A stretch of DNA of 64,000 bases, taken from positions 248,001 through 312,000 of the forward strand of contig NZ_WSQA01000004.1 of assembly GCF_009768885.1 (NCBI RefSeq), given 5' to 3'. Below, piece by piece: positions 17,471 to 25,330 of this stretch. A program made the position numbers and the translations under genes. The notes below the pieces were generated by a model. The model was given only the letters and a program-made list of their open reading frames with translations, searched no databases and was not told the DNA's origin. Source of the stretch: Sphingobacterium humi. GTDB taxonomy: Bacteria > Bacteroidota > Bacteroidia > Sphingobacteriales > Sphingobacteriaceae. The stretch's first letter is position 1. Every line of letters begins with the position of its first letter.

Positions 17471-18919
17471 CTATTTAGCAAATTTCTTTTTCAGCATTCC
17501 CAGTATCTCCATCCATATCACCTGTTTGATCAACTGGTTGATACTGATATAAACCGCTACGAAGATAAGGCTTTGACAGATTACCAACAGCAAATTATGG
17601 GAAATGAGTTCAAAATACAACGGCAAATAGGCCAATACGCCGGCGAACAAGCTGATCCCGAAGGAAGGCAAGAGGTCTTTAAGCTGTGCCCAAAGGTGAT
17701 AGCCATAGATTTTGCCACTCATTAAGGCTGTAGCCAGGTAAACCAGGATACGGACAGCAATTTGCCCGTAAATAATATAAATAATACCGTGTGTATAGGT
17801 CAATAACAGCGCAATAATGGCTAAGGAAACCTTGGCGATTTCCAAACCTAGCGCATATTGCGATTTCCCTTTAATATTCAAGAAGTTCACATTCATATCG
17901 GCCAGCGAAATGAACAAACCCGCGAAGCATAAGAGCTGGAAATAGAGCACCGAAGTCAGCCATTTATCCGTCAGAAAGTAAATAAACCCAGGCTTAGCCA
18001 CAGCAATAGCCAATATACTGACCGGAAAGAGGACAAAGGCCAGGGTCGACATCGTCTTTCGGCAGGCATTTAAAAACCGAGGATAATCATCCTGAATAGG
18101 CGTCAGGGTAGACAGCGTGGTGCCTTGAATAATGGAAGAGATCAGCAGGTTCGGCGTCTCGCCCCATTTGTTTCCCTGGTAATAATAGCCGGTATCTTGA
18201 ATACTGAAATGCTTCCCTAGGAAAGAATAATAGAAAGGCGACAATACTTTACCCAACATATTGGCAACCATAAAAGACAGCGAGAAGGCCACATGTTGCT
18301 TTAAGGAAGCATAGGACAGCTTCAGGCTCACCTTCCAATCGCCCCAATACCACAGCATAATCGTCCGAAAGAACGAGTACAAGAGCTGTTGCAAGAGGAG
18401 CGCCCAGATGCCGAATCCTAACACAGCAACCAGCACCACCACAATACCGGATAGAAAAATCGCAATCACATTGATGCGTGCGGTTATTTTAAACTGAAAA
18501 TTCTTTAATATCTTAACATATTGCACAATACCCAGGGAATGGACGAGCAATTGCAGGAACAGCACACGCGCATAGAGGGTAAGGTTCGGGATGGCATAAT
18601 ATTCCTCGATATAGGGGGCGGAAAAGAACAGAATCAGGTACAAGAAGCCTGCAACCCAAAGGTTAAAGACAAACATGCTGGAATAGTCCAGTTCATTCAC
18701 CTGTTTGGTGCGCACGAGCGAGGTGGCCAAGCCACTATCCACAAAAGCGGTCGCAATGGTCGAGAAGATCATCAAGACCCCAATAACACCAAAATCTTCC
18801 GAGCTGATTACCCTCGCCGTAATGATGCCCACAACCGTCACGATGGCCTGGTTCCCAAAACGGTCTAAGGCATTCCAGAAGAGCCCTTTGATGGTGATGT
18901 TTTTCGTATTATCGCTCAT
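17471..18919 (-). CDS. Polysaccharide flippase (Wzx/TuaB-like, MOP superfamily)
   Basis: A 482-residue integral membrane protein with about 12-14 predicted hydrophobic helices, starting with TIKGLFWNALDRFGNQAI, the typical N-terminus of lipopolysaccharide/teichuronic acid transporters of the PST family in the MOP superfamily. These move lipid-linked oligosaccharide units across the inner membrane. It is first in the minus-strand operon flippase, AsnB-like, CapA-like, with a TAnnTTTG box 16 nt upstream, and is divergent from a glycosyltransferase. No polymerase gene was recognised in the window. Confidence 0.88.
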   Translation of the reverse strand: MSDNTKNITIKGLFWNALDRFGNQAIVTVVGIITARVISSEDFGVIGVLMIFSTIATAFVDSGLATSLVRTKQVNELDYSSMFVFNLWVAGFLYLILFFSAPYIEEYYAIPNLTLYARVLFLQLLVHSLGIVQYVKILKNFQFKITARINVIAIFLSGIVVVLVAVLGFGIWALLLQQLLYSFFRTIMLWYWGDWKVSLKLSYASLKQHVAFSLSFMVANMLGKVLSPFYYSFLGKHFSIQDTGYYYQGNKWGETPNLLISSIIQGTTLSTLTPIQDDYPRFLNACRKTMSTLAFVLFPVSILAIAVAKPGFIYFLTDKWLTSVLYFQLLCFAGLFISLADMNVNFLNIKGKSQYALGLEIAKVSLAIIALLLTYTHGIIYIIYGQIAVRILVYLATALMSGKIYGYHLWAQLKDLLPSFGISLFAGVLAYLPLYFELISHNLLLVICQSLIFVAVYISINQLIKQVIWMEILGMLKKKFAK

Positions 18920-18935
18920 GCAAATTAAAACTCAT

Positions 18936-18943
18936 CAAATTTA
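18936..18943 (-). promoter_or_regulatory. -7 promoter box of flippase operon
   Basis: Reverse-strand TAAATTTG fits TAnnTTTG, 16 nt upstream of the flippase ATG. Confidence 0.5.
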
Positions 18944-19006
18944 GGAAAGATATTTGTACAGCCTATAAAAAAAGCCAATATACGGAAGCATTACGAGATT
19001 AAACCC

Positions 19007-19014
19007 TATATTTG
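19007..19014 (+). promoter_or_regulatory. -7 promoter box of glycosyltransferase gene
   Basis: TATATTTG fits TAnnTTTG, 26 nt upstream of the ATG at 19041. Confidence 0.5.
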
Positions 19015-19040
19015 AACAATATAGATAGCAATACCTATTC

Positions 19041-19964
19041 ATGTTAGCACCAATCGCACTTTTTGTTTACAACAGACCTGTCCATACCCGTAAAACGCTT
19101 TTGGCCCTAGAAGCCAATAAGCTGGCCGAGCAGTCGGATATCTATATCTTTTCCGATGCCGCCAAGACCTCCGAGGATATCGATGAAGTCAATAAAGTAC
19201 GTTCCATTATTCGGGAGCCCTGGAAATTCAAGCATATCTATATCATTGAGCGTGGTCAGAATAAAGGCCTGGCCAATTCGGTCATCGATGGGGTAACCCA
19301 AGTCGTGCAAAAGCATGGAAAGATCATAGTTCTGGAAGATGACCTAGAGACTTCCAAATTCGCATTAACTTACTTCAACAATGCCTTAAATCATTTTGAA
19401 GACCAGGAGAAGGTGATGCAGGTTGCGGGCTATATGTATCCGGTTGAGCAGCCTAAAACCCTGCCGGAGACCTTTTTCTTCCGCGTAGCCAGCAGCTGGG
19501 GTTGGGCCACCTGGGACCGTGCCTGGAAACATTTTAACCCCGACATCAACGCCTTAACCCATGGCTTCAAGCGCAAAGACATCAAAGCTTTCAGTGTAGA
19601 CCATACCGAGAACTTCTGGAAGCAGGTGAAGCAGTTTAAGGCCGGAAAAATAAACTCCTGGGCCATCCGCTGGTACCTCTCGGTCTATAAACAGGGCGGA
19701 CTAGTGCTATACCCACGGCATTCCTATATCCAAAATACAGGAACCGATGGTTCCGGCACCCATTCCGATGTAGATCAGGTTTATAAAGTAGCCTTGGCTA
19801 AATTACCGGTACGCAAATATCCGGCGGTAATTGAGGAAGATCCTATCGCGTTAGCAGCCATCAAGCATTTCTACAAGCATAGAAAAGGGACGTTCTTCGA
19901 ACGCTTGGCTCGCTTTATCGAGAAAAAGCTAAACCAGCGAAAGGCCAAAAAAGGATTGCGTTAA
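19041..19964 (+). CDS. Glycosyltransferase (GT-A fold)
   Basis: A 307-residue nucleotide-sugar transferase. The N-terminus (APIALFVYNRPVHTRKTLLAL) and the segments NKGLANSVIDG, IIVLEDDLETS and SSWGWATWDRAW are typical of Bacteroidota glycosyltransferases with a GT2/GNT-I-like GT-A domain; EDD is the likely metal-binding motif. No transmembrane segment, a basic C-terminal tail (KKLNQRKAKK) that may contact the membrane. It is divergent from the flippase operon and convergent, with a 4-bp overlap, with the FkbM methyltransferase. Acceptor unknown. Confidence 0.82.
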   Translation: MLAPIALFVYNRPVHTRKTLLALEANKLAEQSDIYIFSDAAKTSEDIDEVNKVRSIIREPWKFKHIYIIERGQNKGLANSVIDGVTQVVQKHGKIIVLEDDLETSKFALTYFNNALNHFEDQEKVMQVAGYMYPVEQPKTLPETFFFRVASSWGWATWDRAWKHFNPDINALTHGFKRKDIKAFSVDHTENFWKQVKQFKAGKINSWAIRWYLSVYKQGGLVLYPRHSYIQNTGTDGSGTHSDVDQVYKVALAKLPVRKYPAVIEEDPIALAAIKHFYKHRKGTFFERLARFIEKKLNQRKAKKGLR

Positions 19965-20653
19965 AGCGTATCGGCACGCTTGAATACCAAGGTGCGCTTT
20001 GATTTCCCCGCAAGCTCATAGCCTTTTTCATGCAGAAAACGGTATACTTTCGATTGCCCCAAGTCCTTAATGCTCAGCTCTTCTTCCACCAGCACGAAGA
20101 TCGGACGGTACTTTTCCCAATTATTGGATAGCAGCACGATATAATCAAACCCTTCCGCATCGATCGAGAGGAAGTCAATTTCCTGACCTGCGGGCAGGTG
20201 CTTATCCAGCACATCCGACAAAGGCAGCGTAGGCACCACAATGGTTTTCTGTAAATGGTATTTCGCATTCAAACCATCCCGTTGTTCCGAAATCTCCTTG
20301 GAAAACCCATTTAAGGCAGGTTCGTTAAAACAATAATACAACAGTTCCTGCGGGCTTTCCGAAATGCCGATATTGAGGTTTACATCGCGTCGCCTAAACC
20401 AGTTGAACCATTTCATGGCATCCGGTGATGGTTCGATGTTTATACCCTTCCAGCCCTGCTTATAGAAATACATGGTATTGGAAAAACGATAGGGATGATG
20501 CGCGCCTACATCAATATAATAGCCTTTATAGCGCTTGCGGGTTTCATAAAAACTTCGGATTAACATATCCTCACCTTCCTGAGAATAGGATCGGTTGAAG
20601 AGGAATTTATCGATGGGAAAATATTTTAATACAGTCTTTTTAAATGAGGGCAT
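19961..20653 (-). CDS. FkbM family methyltransferase
   Basis: A 230-residue SAM-dependent methyltransferase of the FkbM family, with the motif-I segment YYIDVGAHHP, the acidic ribose-binding motif IEPSPDAM, a middle IGISESPQELLYY segment and DFLSIDAEGFDY. FkbM-like enzymes O-methylate sugars and secondary metabolites; in this glycan cluster a sugar O-methyltransferase acting on the exported polysaccharide is the reasonable inference. Its 3' end overlaps the convergent glycosyltransferase by 4 bp; it is divergent from the second glycosyltransferase. Confidence 0.88.
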   Translation of the reverse strand: MPSFKKTVLKYFPIDKFLFNRSYSQEGEDMLIRSFYETRKRYKGYYIDVGAHHPYRFSNTMYFYKQGWKGINIEPSPDAMKWFNWFRRRDVNLNIGISESPQELLYYCFNEPALNGFSKEISEQRDGLNAKYHLQKTIVVPTLPLSDVLDKHLPAGQEIDFLSIDAEGFDYIVLLSNNWEKYRPIFVLVEEELSIKDLGQSKVYRFLHEKGYELAGKSKRTLVFKRADTL

Positions 20654-20739
20654 CTTTGCGATGAGTTTACAATGCTATTAACCGCAATAAGTTACAAATA
20701 GTATGGCGGAAATAAAATAATTAGGAAAATAAAAATGCC

Positions 20740-20747
20740 TATTTTTG
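20740..20747 (+). promoter_or_regulatory. -7 promoter box of GT2 gene
   Basis: TATTTTTG fits TAnnTTTG and lies just inside the longest in-frame open frame (ATG 20735), so translation most likely starts at 20756. Confidence 0.5.
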
Positions 20748-20755
20748 TGCTTTCT

Positions 20756-21532
20756 ATGAATATATCCATGCAGGAAAAAGAGCTGAAACCCAAGGTATCC
20801 ATTATCACCATTGTGTATAATAATGTTCGCGACATTCGCTTTACCTTAGCCTCGGTGGCCAATCAGGACTACCCGAATATCGAGTACATCGTGGTGGATG
20901 GCCTTTCCAATGATGGCACCATGGATGTAATTCAGGAATACCGATCGCATATCAGCACATTGGTTTCAGAAAAAGACAAGGGCATTTACGATGCAATGAA
21001 TAAAGGCCTTAAGCTTGCCACGGGCGATTATGTGTTATTTCTCAATTCAGGAGACGAGCTATTTGCTAAGGACACCCTGAGCAAGGTATTTGCGGCCGGA
21101 GCCGATGCGGATATCTATTACGGCGAAACCAAACTGGTAAACGAAGACCGCGAGATTCTTGGCGACCGCCGCCATGCTTGTCCGGAGGAATTCAATTGGA
21201 AGTCCTTTAAATACGGCATGAATATCTGCCACCAGGCCATCTATGTCAAGCGATCCATTGCCGAGCCCTATGATATGCAGTATAAATTAAGTGCCGATAT
21301 AGACTGGGTGATTCGTGCGGCAAAGAAAGCTCAGAAAATCGTCAATGTAAAGGCCTATGTGGCCAAGTACTTGGTGGGCGGCATGTCGCAACAGCGCCAT
21401 AAGCAAAGCCTGCAGGAACGCTATGAAATTTTCAAGAAGTATTATGGCTTTATCCCGAACCTGGTAAACCACGGCATTATTGCCTTGCGTTTATTAAAAC
21501 ATCGCATCAAACATGGCAAAACAAGAGACTGA
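20756..21532 (+). CDS. Glycosyltransferase family 2
   Basis: A 258-residue family 2 glycosyltransferase. The motif series VSIITIVYNN, SVANQDYPNIEYIVVDGLSNDGT, EKDKGIYDAMNKGL and FLNSGDE (DxD equivalent) is characteristic of WcaA/WcaE-like colanic-acid-type transferases. The start at 20756 was chosen because an upstream in-frame ATG at 20735 precedes a promoter box; 20768 is a further possible start. The DUF3820 gene begins 20 bp inside its 3' end. It belongs functionally with the surface-glycan genes to its left. Confidence 0.9.
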   Translation: MNISMQEKELKPKVSIITIVYNNVRDIRFTLASVANQDYPNIEYIVVDGLSNDGTMDVIQEYRSHISTLVSEKDKGIYDAMNKGLKLATGDYVLFLNSGDELFAKDTLSKVFAAGADADIYYGETKLVNEDREILGDRRHACPEEFNWKSFKYGMNICHQAIYVKRSIAEPYDMQYKLSADIDWVIRAAKKAQKIVNVKAYVAKYLVGGMSQQRHKQSLQERYEIFKKYYGFIPNLVNHGIIALRLLKHRIKHGKTRD

Positions 21533-21749
21533 TTTTTTCCGCCCCGAGATGCTCATCGAGCTGGCAAACACCAAAATGCCCTTTGGAAAATACCAAGGCT
21601 ACCTCTTATGCAACCTGCCCGAGCCCTACCTCGTATGGTTTAAAAAGCAAGGATTCCCGCCCGGAAAACTCGGCATACAATTGGCCAGCCTCTATGAAAT
21701 TAAAGCCAATGGCTTGGAATATTTATTGAGACCGCTCATCAAAAAGTGA
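21513..21749 (+). CDS. DUF3820 family protein
   Basis: A 78-residue protein matching DUF3820: the core KMPFGKYQGYLLCNLPEPYL(V)W..KQGFPPGKLG is recognisable. The family is small and widespread and has been labelled a putative quorum-sensing-regulated virulence factor in some databases, but no molecular function is established to my knowledge. It overlaps the 3' end of the glycosyltransferase gene by 20 bp, suggesting translational coupling. Confidence 0.85.
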   Translation: MAKQETDFFRPEMLIELANTKMPFGKYQGYLLCNLPEPYLVWFKKQGFPPGKLGIQLASLYEIKANGLEYLLRPLIKK

Positions 21750-21780
21750 TGCACATCAATTTTTAATTCTTCAATTTCTG

Positions 21781-21788
21781 TATCTTTG
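21781..21788 (+). promoter_or_regulatory. -7 promoter box of trhO
   Basis: TATCTTTG fits TAnnTTTG, 49 nt upstream of the trhO ATG. Confidence 0.5.
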
Positions 21789-21837
21789 CCTTAAATTTTA
21801 AACATTAAACGCCGTTTGCAGCGGTATCAATGAATAT

Positions 21838-22809
21838 ATGGCAAACTATCAAACATTACTGTACTACTGCTACAGTCCTATCGAACATGCAGAGCAATTT
21901 GCAGATGATCATTTAAACTTTTGTAAATCCTTAAATCTTGTCGGACGTATTATCGTTGCTGATGAGGGTTTAAACGGCACCGTATCGGGCAGCGCCGAAT
22001 CTTGTAAAGCCTATATGGAGGCCATACATGCCGATCCGCGCTTCGCAAAAACCGAGTTTAAAATCGATGAAGTACCCGAGCCTTCTTTTATAAAAATGCA
22101 CTGCCGTTACAAACCAGAGATTGTACACTCCGGCTTGCGCGACCCTAAAATTATCGACCCAAATAAACAAACCGGGAAGCATTTGGAGCCCAAAGACTTC
22201 ATGGCCATGAAAGACGATGCCGATGTGGTGATTTTAGACGTGCGTTCAAACTACGAGCACTCCGTGGGTCGTTTTAAAAACGCCATTACCCTGGATATCG
22301 AGAATTTCCGCGAGTTCCCGGAGAAGGTGAAAGAGTTGGAACAATTTAAAGGCAAGAAAATATTAACCTATTGTACTGGGGGCATCAAATGCGAGAAAGC
22401 ATCGGCCTTGTTACTTAAAGAGGGTTTTGAAGATGTCTATCAATTACACGGCGGTATTATTAAATACGGAAAAGAAGCTGGCGGGAAAGACTTTGAAGGT
22501 AAATGTTACGTATTTGACAACCGCGTTACAGTGGATGTAAATTCCATTAACCCGGAAGTGATTTCTACCTGTAAGAACTGTGGAAAAACAACCTCCAAGA
22601 TGATCAATTGTGCCAATCCGGTATGTAATGAGCATTTCACGCAATGTGATGAATGCGGCTGGGAAATGGACGGCTGTTGTTCTGATGCCTGCAAAACCCA
22701 CCCTCGCAAACGCGAATACGATGGAACGGGCTATTATGTAAAAGTACCGCAACCTGTGAATATTGAAAAAATCAGTAAACGCAAGCATAAAAAGACGATT
22801 AAAAATTAA
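21838..22809 (+). CDS. trhO: tRNA uridine(34) hydroxylase, rhodanese-like (TrhO/YceA)
   Basis: A 323-residue TrhO/YceA protein, which installs 5-hydroxyuridine at position 34 of certain tRNAs in an oxygen-dependent manner. The N-terminal ferredoxin-like domain (about 1-95, ADEGLNGTVSG), the rhodanese domain (about 115-215) with catalytic loop C179-TGGIKCE-K, and a C-terminal cysteine-rich region (CKNCGKT, NPVCNEHF, CDECGW, CCSDAC) of longer Bacteroidota forms are all present. Monocistronic, with a promoter box 49 nt upstream and a strong terminator downstream. Confidence 0.92.
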   Translation: MANYQTLLYYCYSPIEHAEQFADDHLNFCKSLNLVGRIIVADEGLNGTVSGSAESCKAYMEAIHADPRFAKTEFKIDEVPEPSFIKMHCRYKPEIVHSGLRDPKIIDPNKQTGKHLEPKDFMAMKDDADVVILDVRSNYEHSVGRFKNAITLDIENFREFPEKVKELEQFKGKKILTYCTGGIKCEKASALLLKEGFEDVYQLHGGIIKYGKEAGGKDFEGKCYVFDNRVTVDVNSINPEVISTCKNCGKTTSKMINCANPVCNEHFTQCDECGWEMDGCCSDACKTHPRKREYDGTGYYVKVPQPVNIEKISKRKHKKTIKN

Positions 22810-22828
22810 ATAAAATTTTATTTTCTTC

Positions 22829-22870
22829 AAAAAATCCATTTATCTTAATAACATAAATGGATTTTTTTTT
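22829..22870 (+). terminator. Rho-independent terminator after trhO
   Basis: Perfect 13-bp stem AAAATCCATTTAT / ATAAATGGATTTT with a 9-nt loop followed by a long T-run. Confidence 0.85.
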
Positions 22871-22894
22871 AATAACCTCTTAAACTGCACCGCT

Positions 22895-23236
22895 ATGGAA
22901 AGCCAAAAGGTAGACATGTTCTTAATGGCCAACAACAAATTTTTTGAATCCTACCATTTAATGGAAATCAAGGATTTATTGTTAAAAGCTGACGACAGCA
23001 AATTCACAAATGTACAGGTGCAACAATATAAAGATCCAACGACGGTATTGATCGTATCCCTATTGGCCGGTCCTTTAGGTATCGACCGCTTTATGATAGG
23101 CGATACAGGCTTGGGCATTGGTAAGTTGCTTACCTGTGGGGGCTTTGGTATCTGGGCCATCATCGATTACTTCTTGATTATGGGTGCCACCAAAAGTAAG
23201 AACTTTGAAAAACTGGTGACAGCCTTAAGCTATTAA
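22895..23236 (+). CDS. TM2 domain-containing membrane protein
   Basis: A 113-residue protein. After a hydrophilic N-terminal region (1-45), the TM2 domain shows two hydrophobic helices flanking a short loop: TTVLIVSLLAGPLGIDRFMIGDTGLGIGK is the family core, followed by TCGGFGIWAIIDYFLI. TM2 proteins are small inner-membrane proteins with no agreed function. First gene of a tight set: the next frame (DUF2752) begins 3 bp after its stop. Confidence 0.88.
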   Translation: MESQKVDMFLMANNKFFESYHLMEIKDLLLKADDSKFTNVQVQQYKDPTTVLIVSLLAGPLGIDRFMIGDTGLGIGKLLTCGGFGIWAIIDYFLIMGATKSKNFEKLVTALSY

Positions 23237-23239
23237 ACC

Positions 23240-23647
23240 TTGCTAACAGCGAAGAACAAACTATATCTGATTACAGGCGTAGTTTGTTTTTTCGGTTTGC
23301 TCTGGCTTTTTTTAGAATACCAGCATCCGACAGAAACAACACTATGTCCCATCAAGCGGGTCACGGGCTATCCCTGCCCCTCCTGTGGTACCACGCGGTC
23401 TATTCATAGTCTTTTGCATAGGCATTTCCTAGAGGCCATCTGGATAAATCCCTTGGGCTTAGTAGCCGCCGCCATGGCCGTGGGCATCTTGCTGTTGATG
23501 AGTATAGATCTTATTTTTCGCAAAGACTACTTCTACCGGGCCTATCGTTGGATTGAGCAGACCTTGCAAAGCAAGCGTTGGCTCAGTATTTCCCTTATCA
23601 TTTTATTGCTTCTCAACTGGATATGGAACATCAAGAAAGGATTATAG
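23240..23647 (+). CDS. DUF2752 family membrane protein
   Basis: A 135-residue membrane protein with three or four hydrophobic helices and the DUF2752 hallmark CPIKRVTGYPCPSCGTTRS followed by WINPLGL. The cysteines could bind metal or form a disulfide; function unknown. No ATG is available before residue 78, so the TTG at 23240, 3 bp after the TM2 stop, is the likely start. The DUF4870 gene starts 25 bp before its end. TM2/DUF2752 neighbourhoods are common in Bacteroidota as far as I recall. Confidence 0.78.
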   Translation: MLTAKNKLYLITGVVCFFGLLWLFLEYQHPTETTLCPIKRVTGYPCPSCGTTRSIHSLLHRHFLEAIWINPLGLVAAAMAVGILLLMSIDLIFRKDYFYRAYRWIEQTLQSKRWLSISLIILLLLNWIWNIKKGL

Positions 23648-24093
23648 CATTTTCGCCGCGCGAAATCACGGAAGACGAGCGTGAATATGCCTCCAACAGC
23701 TATTTAATGTCATTATTTGCCCTGTTTGTTGGGCTTCCGCTCCCTATTTTTAATCTAATGGCCACGGTTATTTTCTATTTGGGCAAACGCAAGTCTACCC
23801 CCTTTGTGAAATGGCATTGCATGCAGGCCTTAATTTCGCAGCTTTTTATTTTCTTCTTCAATACGGTTGCCTTCTGGTGGACCATCACCTACCTGTTTTT
23901 CCCGGAACGTTTTGCCAGCGACTATAGCTTCAACAGCTATTTCTCTTATATCTTGTTGGTGCTGTTTATCAATGGCATCGAAATCGTTTCCACCATCTAC
24001 ACAGCCGTTCAAACCAGAAAGGGCATCCATGTGCGTTGGTTCCTATTTGCTGAACTGACAGATCAAATCCTTGGCCATGAAAACACTCGGTAA
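23623..24093 (+). CDS. DUF4870/Tic20-like membrane protein
   Basis: A 156-residue protein with about three to four hydrophobic segments and the DUF4870 signature (LPLPIFNLMATVIFYLGKRK, PFVKWHCMQALISQ). The ATG at 23623 (MEHQERI) is preferred over an upstream TTG. It overlaps DUF2752 by 25 bp and the M48 peptidase gene by 17 bp. Family function is unknown; the overlaps imply coordinated synthesis with both neighbours. Confidence 0.75.
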   Translation: MEHQERIIAFSPREITEDEREYASNSYLMSLFALFVGLPLPIFNLMATVIFYLGKRKSTPFVKWHCMQALISQLFIFFFNTVAFWWTITYLFFPERFASDYSFNSYFSYILLVLFINGIEIVSTIYTAVQTRKGIHVRWFLFAELTDQILGHENTR

Positions 24094-24871
24094 ATTCTTA
24101 TTTGTACTCGCTGCCATCGCCGCGGTATATTTCATTCTTTTTCAAGTAAATTGGGAGAAACTGTTTAAGCTGGAAGAAAAGCAAGAACGCTTGGAAGAGA
24201 AGCTCGGTAAATTAATAAACGATGAACTGAAGGCCAGCTATGGCTTTATTGATGATGACAGCAGTAAGCAGGTGCTTGATTCCATTTTTAGCCCCCTCTT
24301 GGAGGCCAATGGCATAGCCCGTAAAAAATACAAACTGATGCTGATTAAGGATAGCGAGGTCAATGCTTTTGCCTTGCCCAACAACCAAATTGTACTCACT
24401 TCCGGCATCATCAACTTTCTAGACAGTGCAGATTACCTTTCCGCAGTTTTGGCGCATGAACTGGCCCATTGCGAGAAAAAACACGTCATGAAATCCTTGA
24501 TTACCAACTTTGGATTGGATGTATTGCTCTCCGGATCGGGCGCTTCCGAAGTGACCAATTTCCTGACCGGCCAAGCCTTTAGCCGAAAGCTGGAACAAGA
24601 AGCCGATGAGCAAGCCGTAGATTACTTAACCAAAGCCGACATCGACCCCAAGAACCTCATCCATGTGATGGAACTGTTTGACCTATACCTCACAGGCGAT
24701 TTAGACCTTACCTGGGCATCCACCCACCCAGCGCCTAAAGACCGGAAAGCCTACTTGCAGCAAAAAATCAACAACACAGCCGTTGAGGATATTGCCAAGC
24801 CTTCCTTATCGCAGGAGCAATGGGAAAAGTTTCAGGAACATGTAGAAAAGCAAGACGGGGAGGTGGATTAG
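24077..24871 (+). CDS. M48 family zinc metallopeptidase
   Basis: A 264-residue HtpX/Ste24/BepA-like peptidase. One N-terminal membrane anchor (residues 5-24), then the catalytic domain with H127-E128-x-x-H131 (LAHELAH) and the downstream glutamate ligand in EQEADEQA. A short acidic coiled segment (KLEEKQERLEEK) follows the anchor. The start is ATG 24077, as the in-frame TTG at 24071 is unnecessary. It is the last gene of the TM2/DUF2752/DUF4870 set and overlaps the preceding gene. Likely membrane-protein quality control; target unknown. Confidence 0.88.
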   Translation: MKTLGKFLFVLAAIAAVYFILFQVNWEKLFKLEEKQERLEEKLGKLINDELKASYGFIDDDSSKQVLDSIFSPLLEANGIARKKYKLMLIKDSEVNAFALPNNQIVLTSGIINFLDSADYLSAVLAHELAHCEKKHVMKSLITNFGLDVLLSGSGASEVTNFLTGQAFSRKLEQEADEQAVDYLTKADIDPKNLIHVMELFDLYLTGDLDLTWASTHPAPKDRKAYLQQKINNTAVEDIAKPSLSQEQWEKFQEHVEKQDGEVD

Positions 24872-24948
24872 GTATTGCGTTGTGGCACGTGCTGTCGTCG
24901 TGCTGGCATCTGTTTGTCACAGCATTGCCACAGCATTGTCACCAATTT

Positions 24949-25241
24949 GTCATGGTGAGCGGAGTCGAACCACGAACGACTGGTACGCCAATGCAATTAA
25001 TCACACCTAAAACGCTTATTAACAATTTATTACAGAAACACATCATTTGTTGTGGAGTAGCTCCAAATTACAATTATTTCTAACACCTTTTTTAAACTTT
25101 TGACAATCAAGTGGATTGCACTGACGTACCAGTCGTTCGACTCCGCTCACGATGACAGCACGATGACAACCCTTGCTCTCCCCTTTCTCACCCCTTTCTC
25201 TCCCCTTTCTCACCCGTATCAATCCCCTTTGCAAAGGGCTA
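24949..25241. repeat. Composite palindromic intergenic element, copy 1
   Basis: Arm A (24949-24998, containing GAGCGGAGTCGAAC and GACTGGTACG) is inverted relative to arm B (25114-25159, GTACCAGTC and GTTCGACTCCGCTC). A 115-bp AT-rich spacer separates them. To the right of arm B, 25160-25241 holds a C-rich tail of imperfect CCCCTTTCTC repeats. The whole unit is an inverted copy of 47999-48327; arm B is identical over 46 bp to 48282-48327. Arm A carries a 7-bp insertion. No coding capacity. It resembles a non-autonomous, MITE-like or REP-like genomic repeat. It lies between the convergent M48 gene and the isomerase operon. Confidence 0.8.
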
Positions 25242-25274
25242 CATAAGGGGATAGAAAAGCCTCAATAAAGCCAC

Positions 25275-25311
25275 AAAAAAAAGCAGTACCAAAACCATGG
25301 TACTGCTTTTA
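25275..25311 (-). terminator. Rho-independent terminator of the sigma-FecR-SusCD operon
   Basis: Perfect 13-bp stem AAAAGCAGTACCA / TGGTACTGCTTTT with a 6-nt loop, 20 bp after the isomerase stop; the minus-strand transcript ends with a T-run. Confidence 0.85.
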
Positions 25312-25330
25312 TGAGCTTAAACTAAATGGA

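Noticed and set aside
24949..24998. Possible tRNA, because the sequence includes GAGTCGAAC-like T-arm text
   Set aside because: No acceptor stem, anticodon arm or CCA-compatible end; it is an arm of the two-copy palindromic repeat.
25160..25241. Possible CRISPR array from repeated CCCCTTTCTC units
   Set aside because: Units are about 10-13 bp, contiguous and imperfect, without spacers or cas genes.
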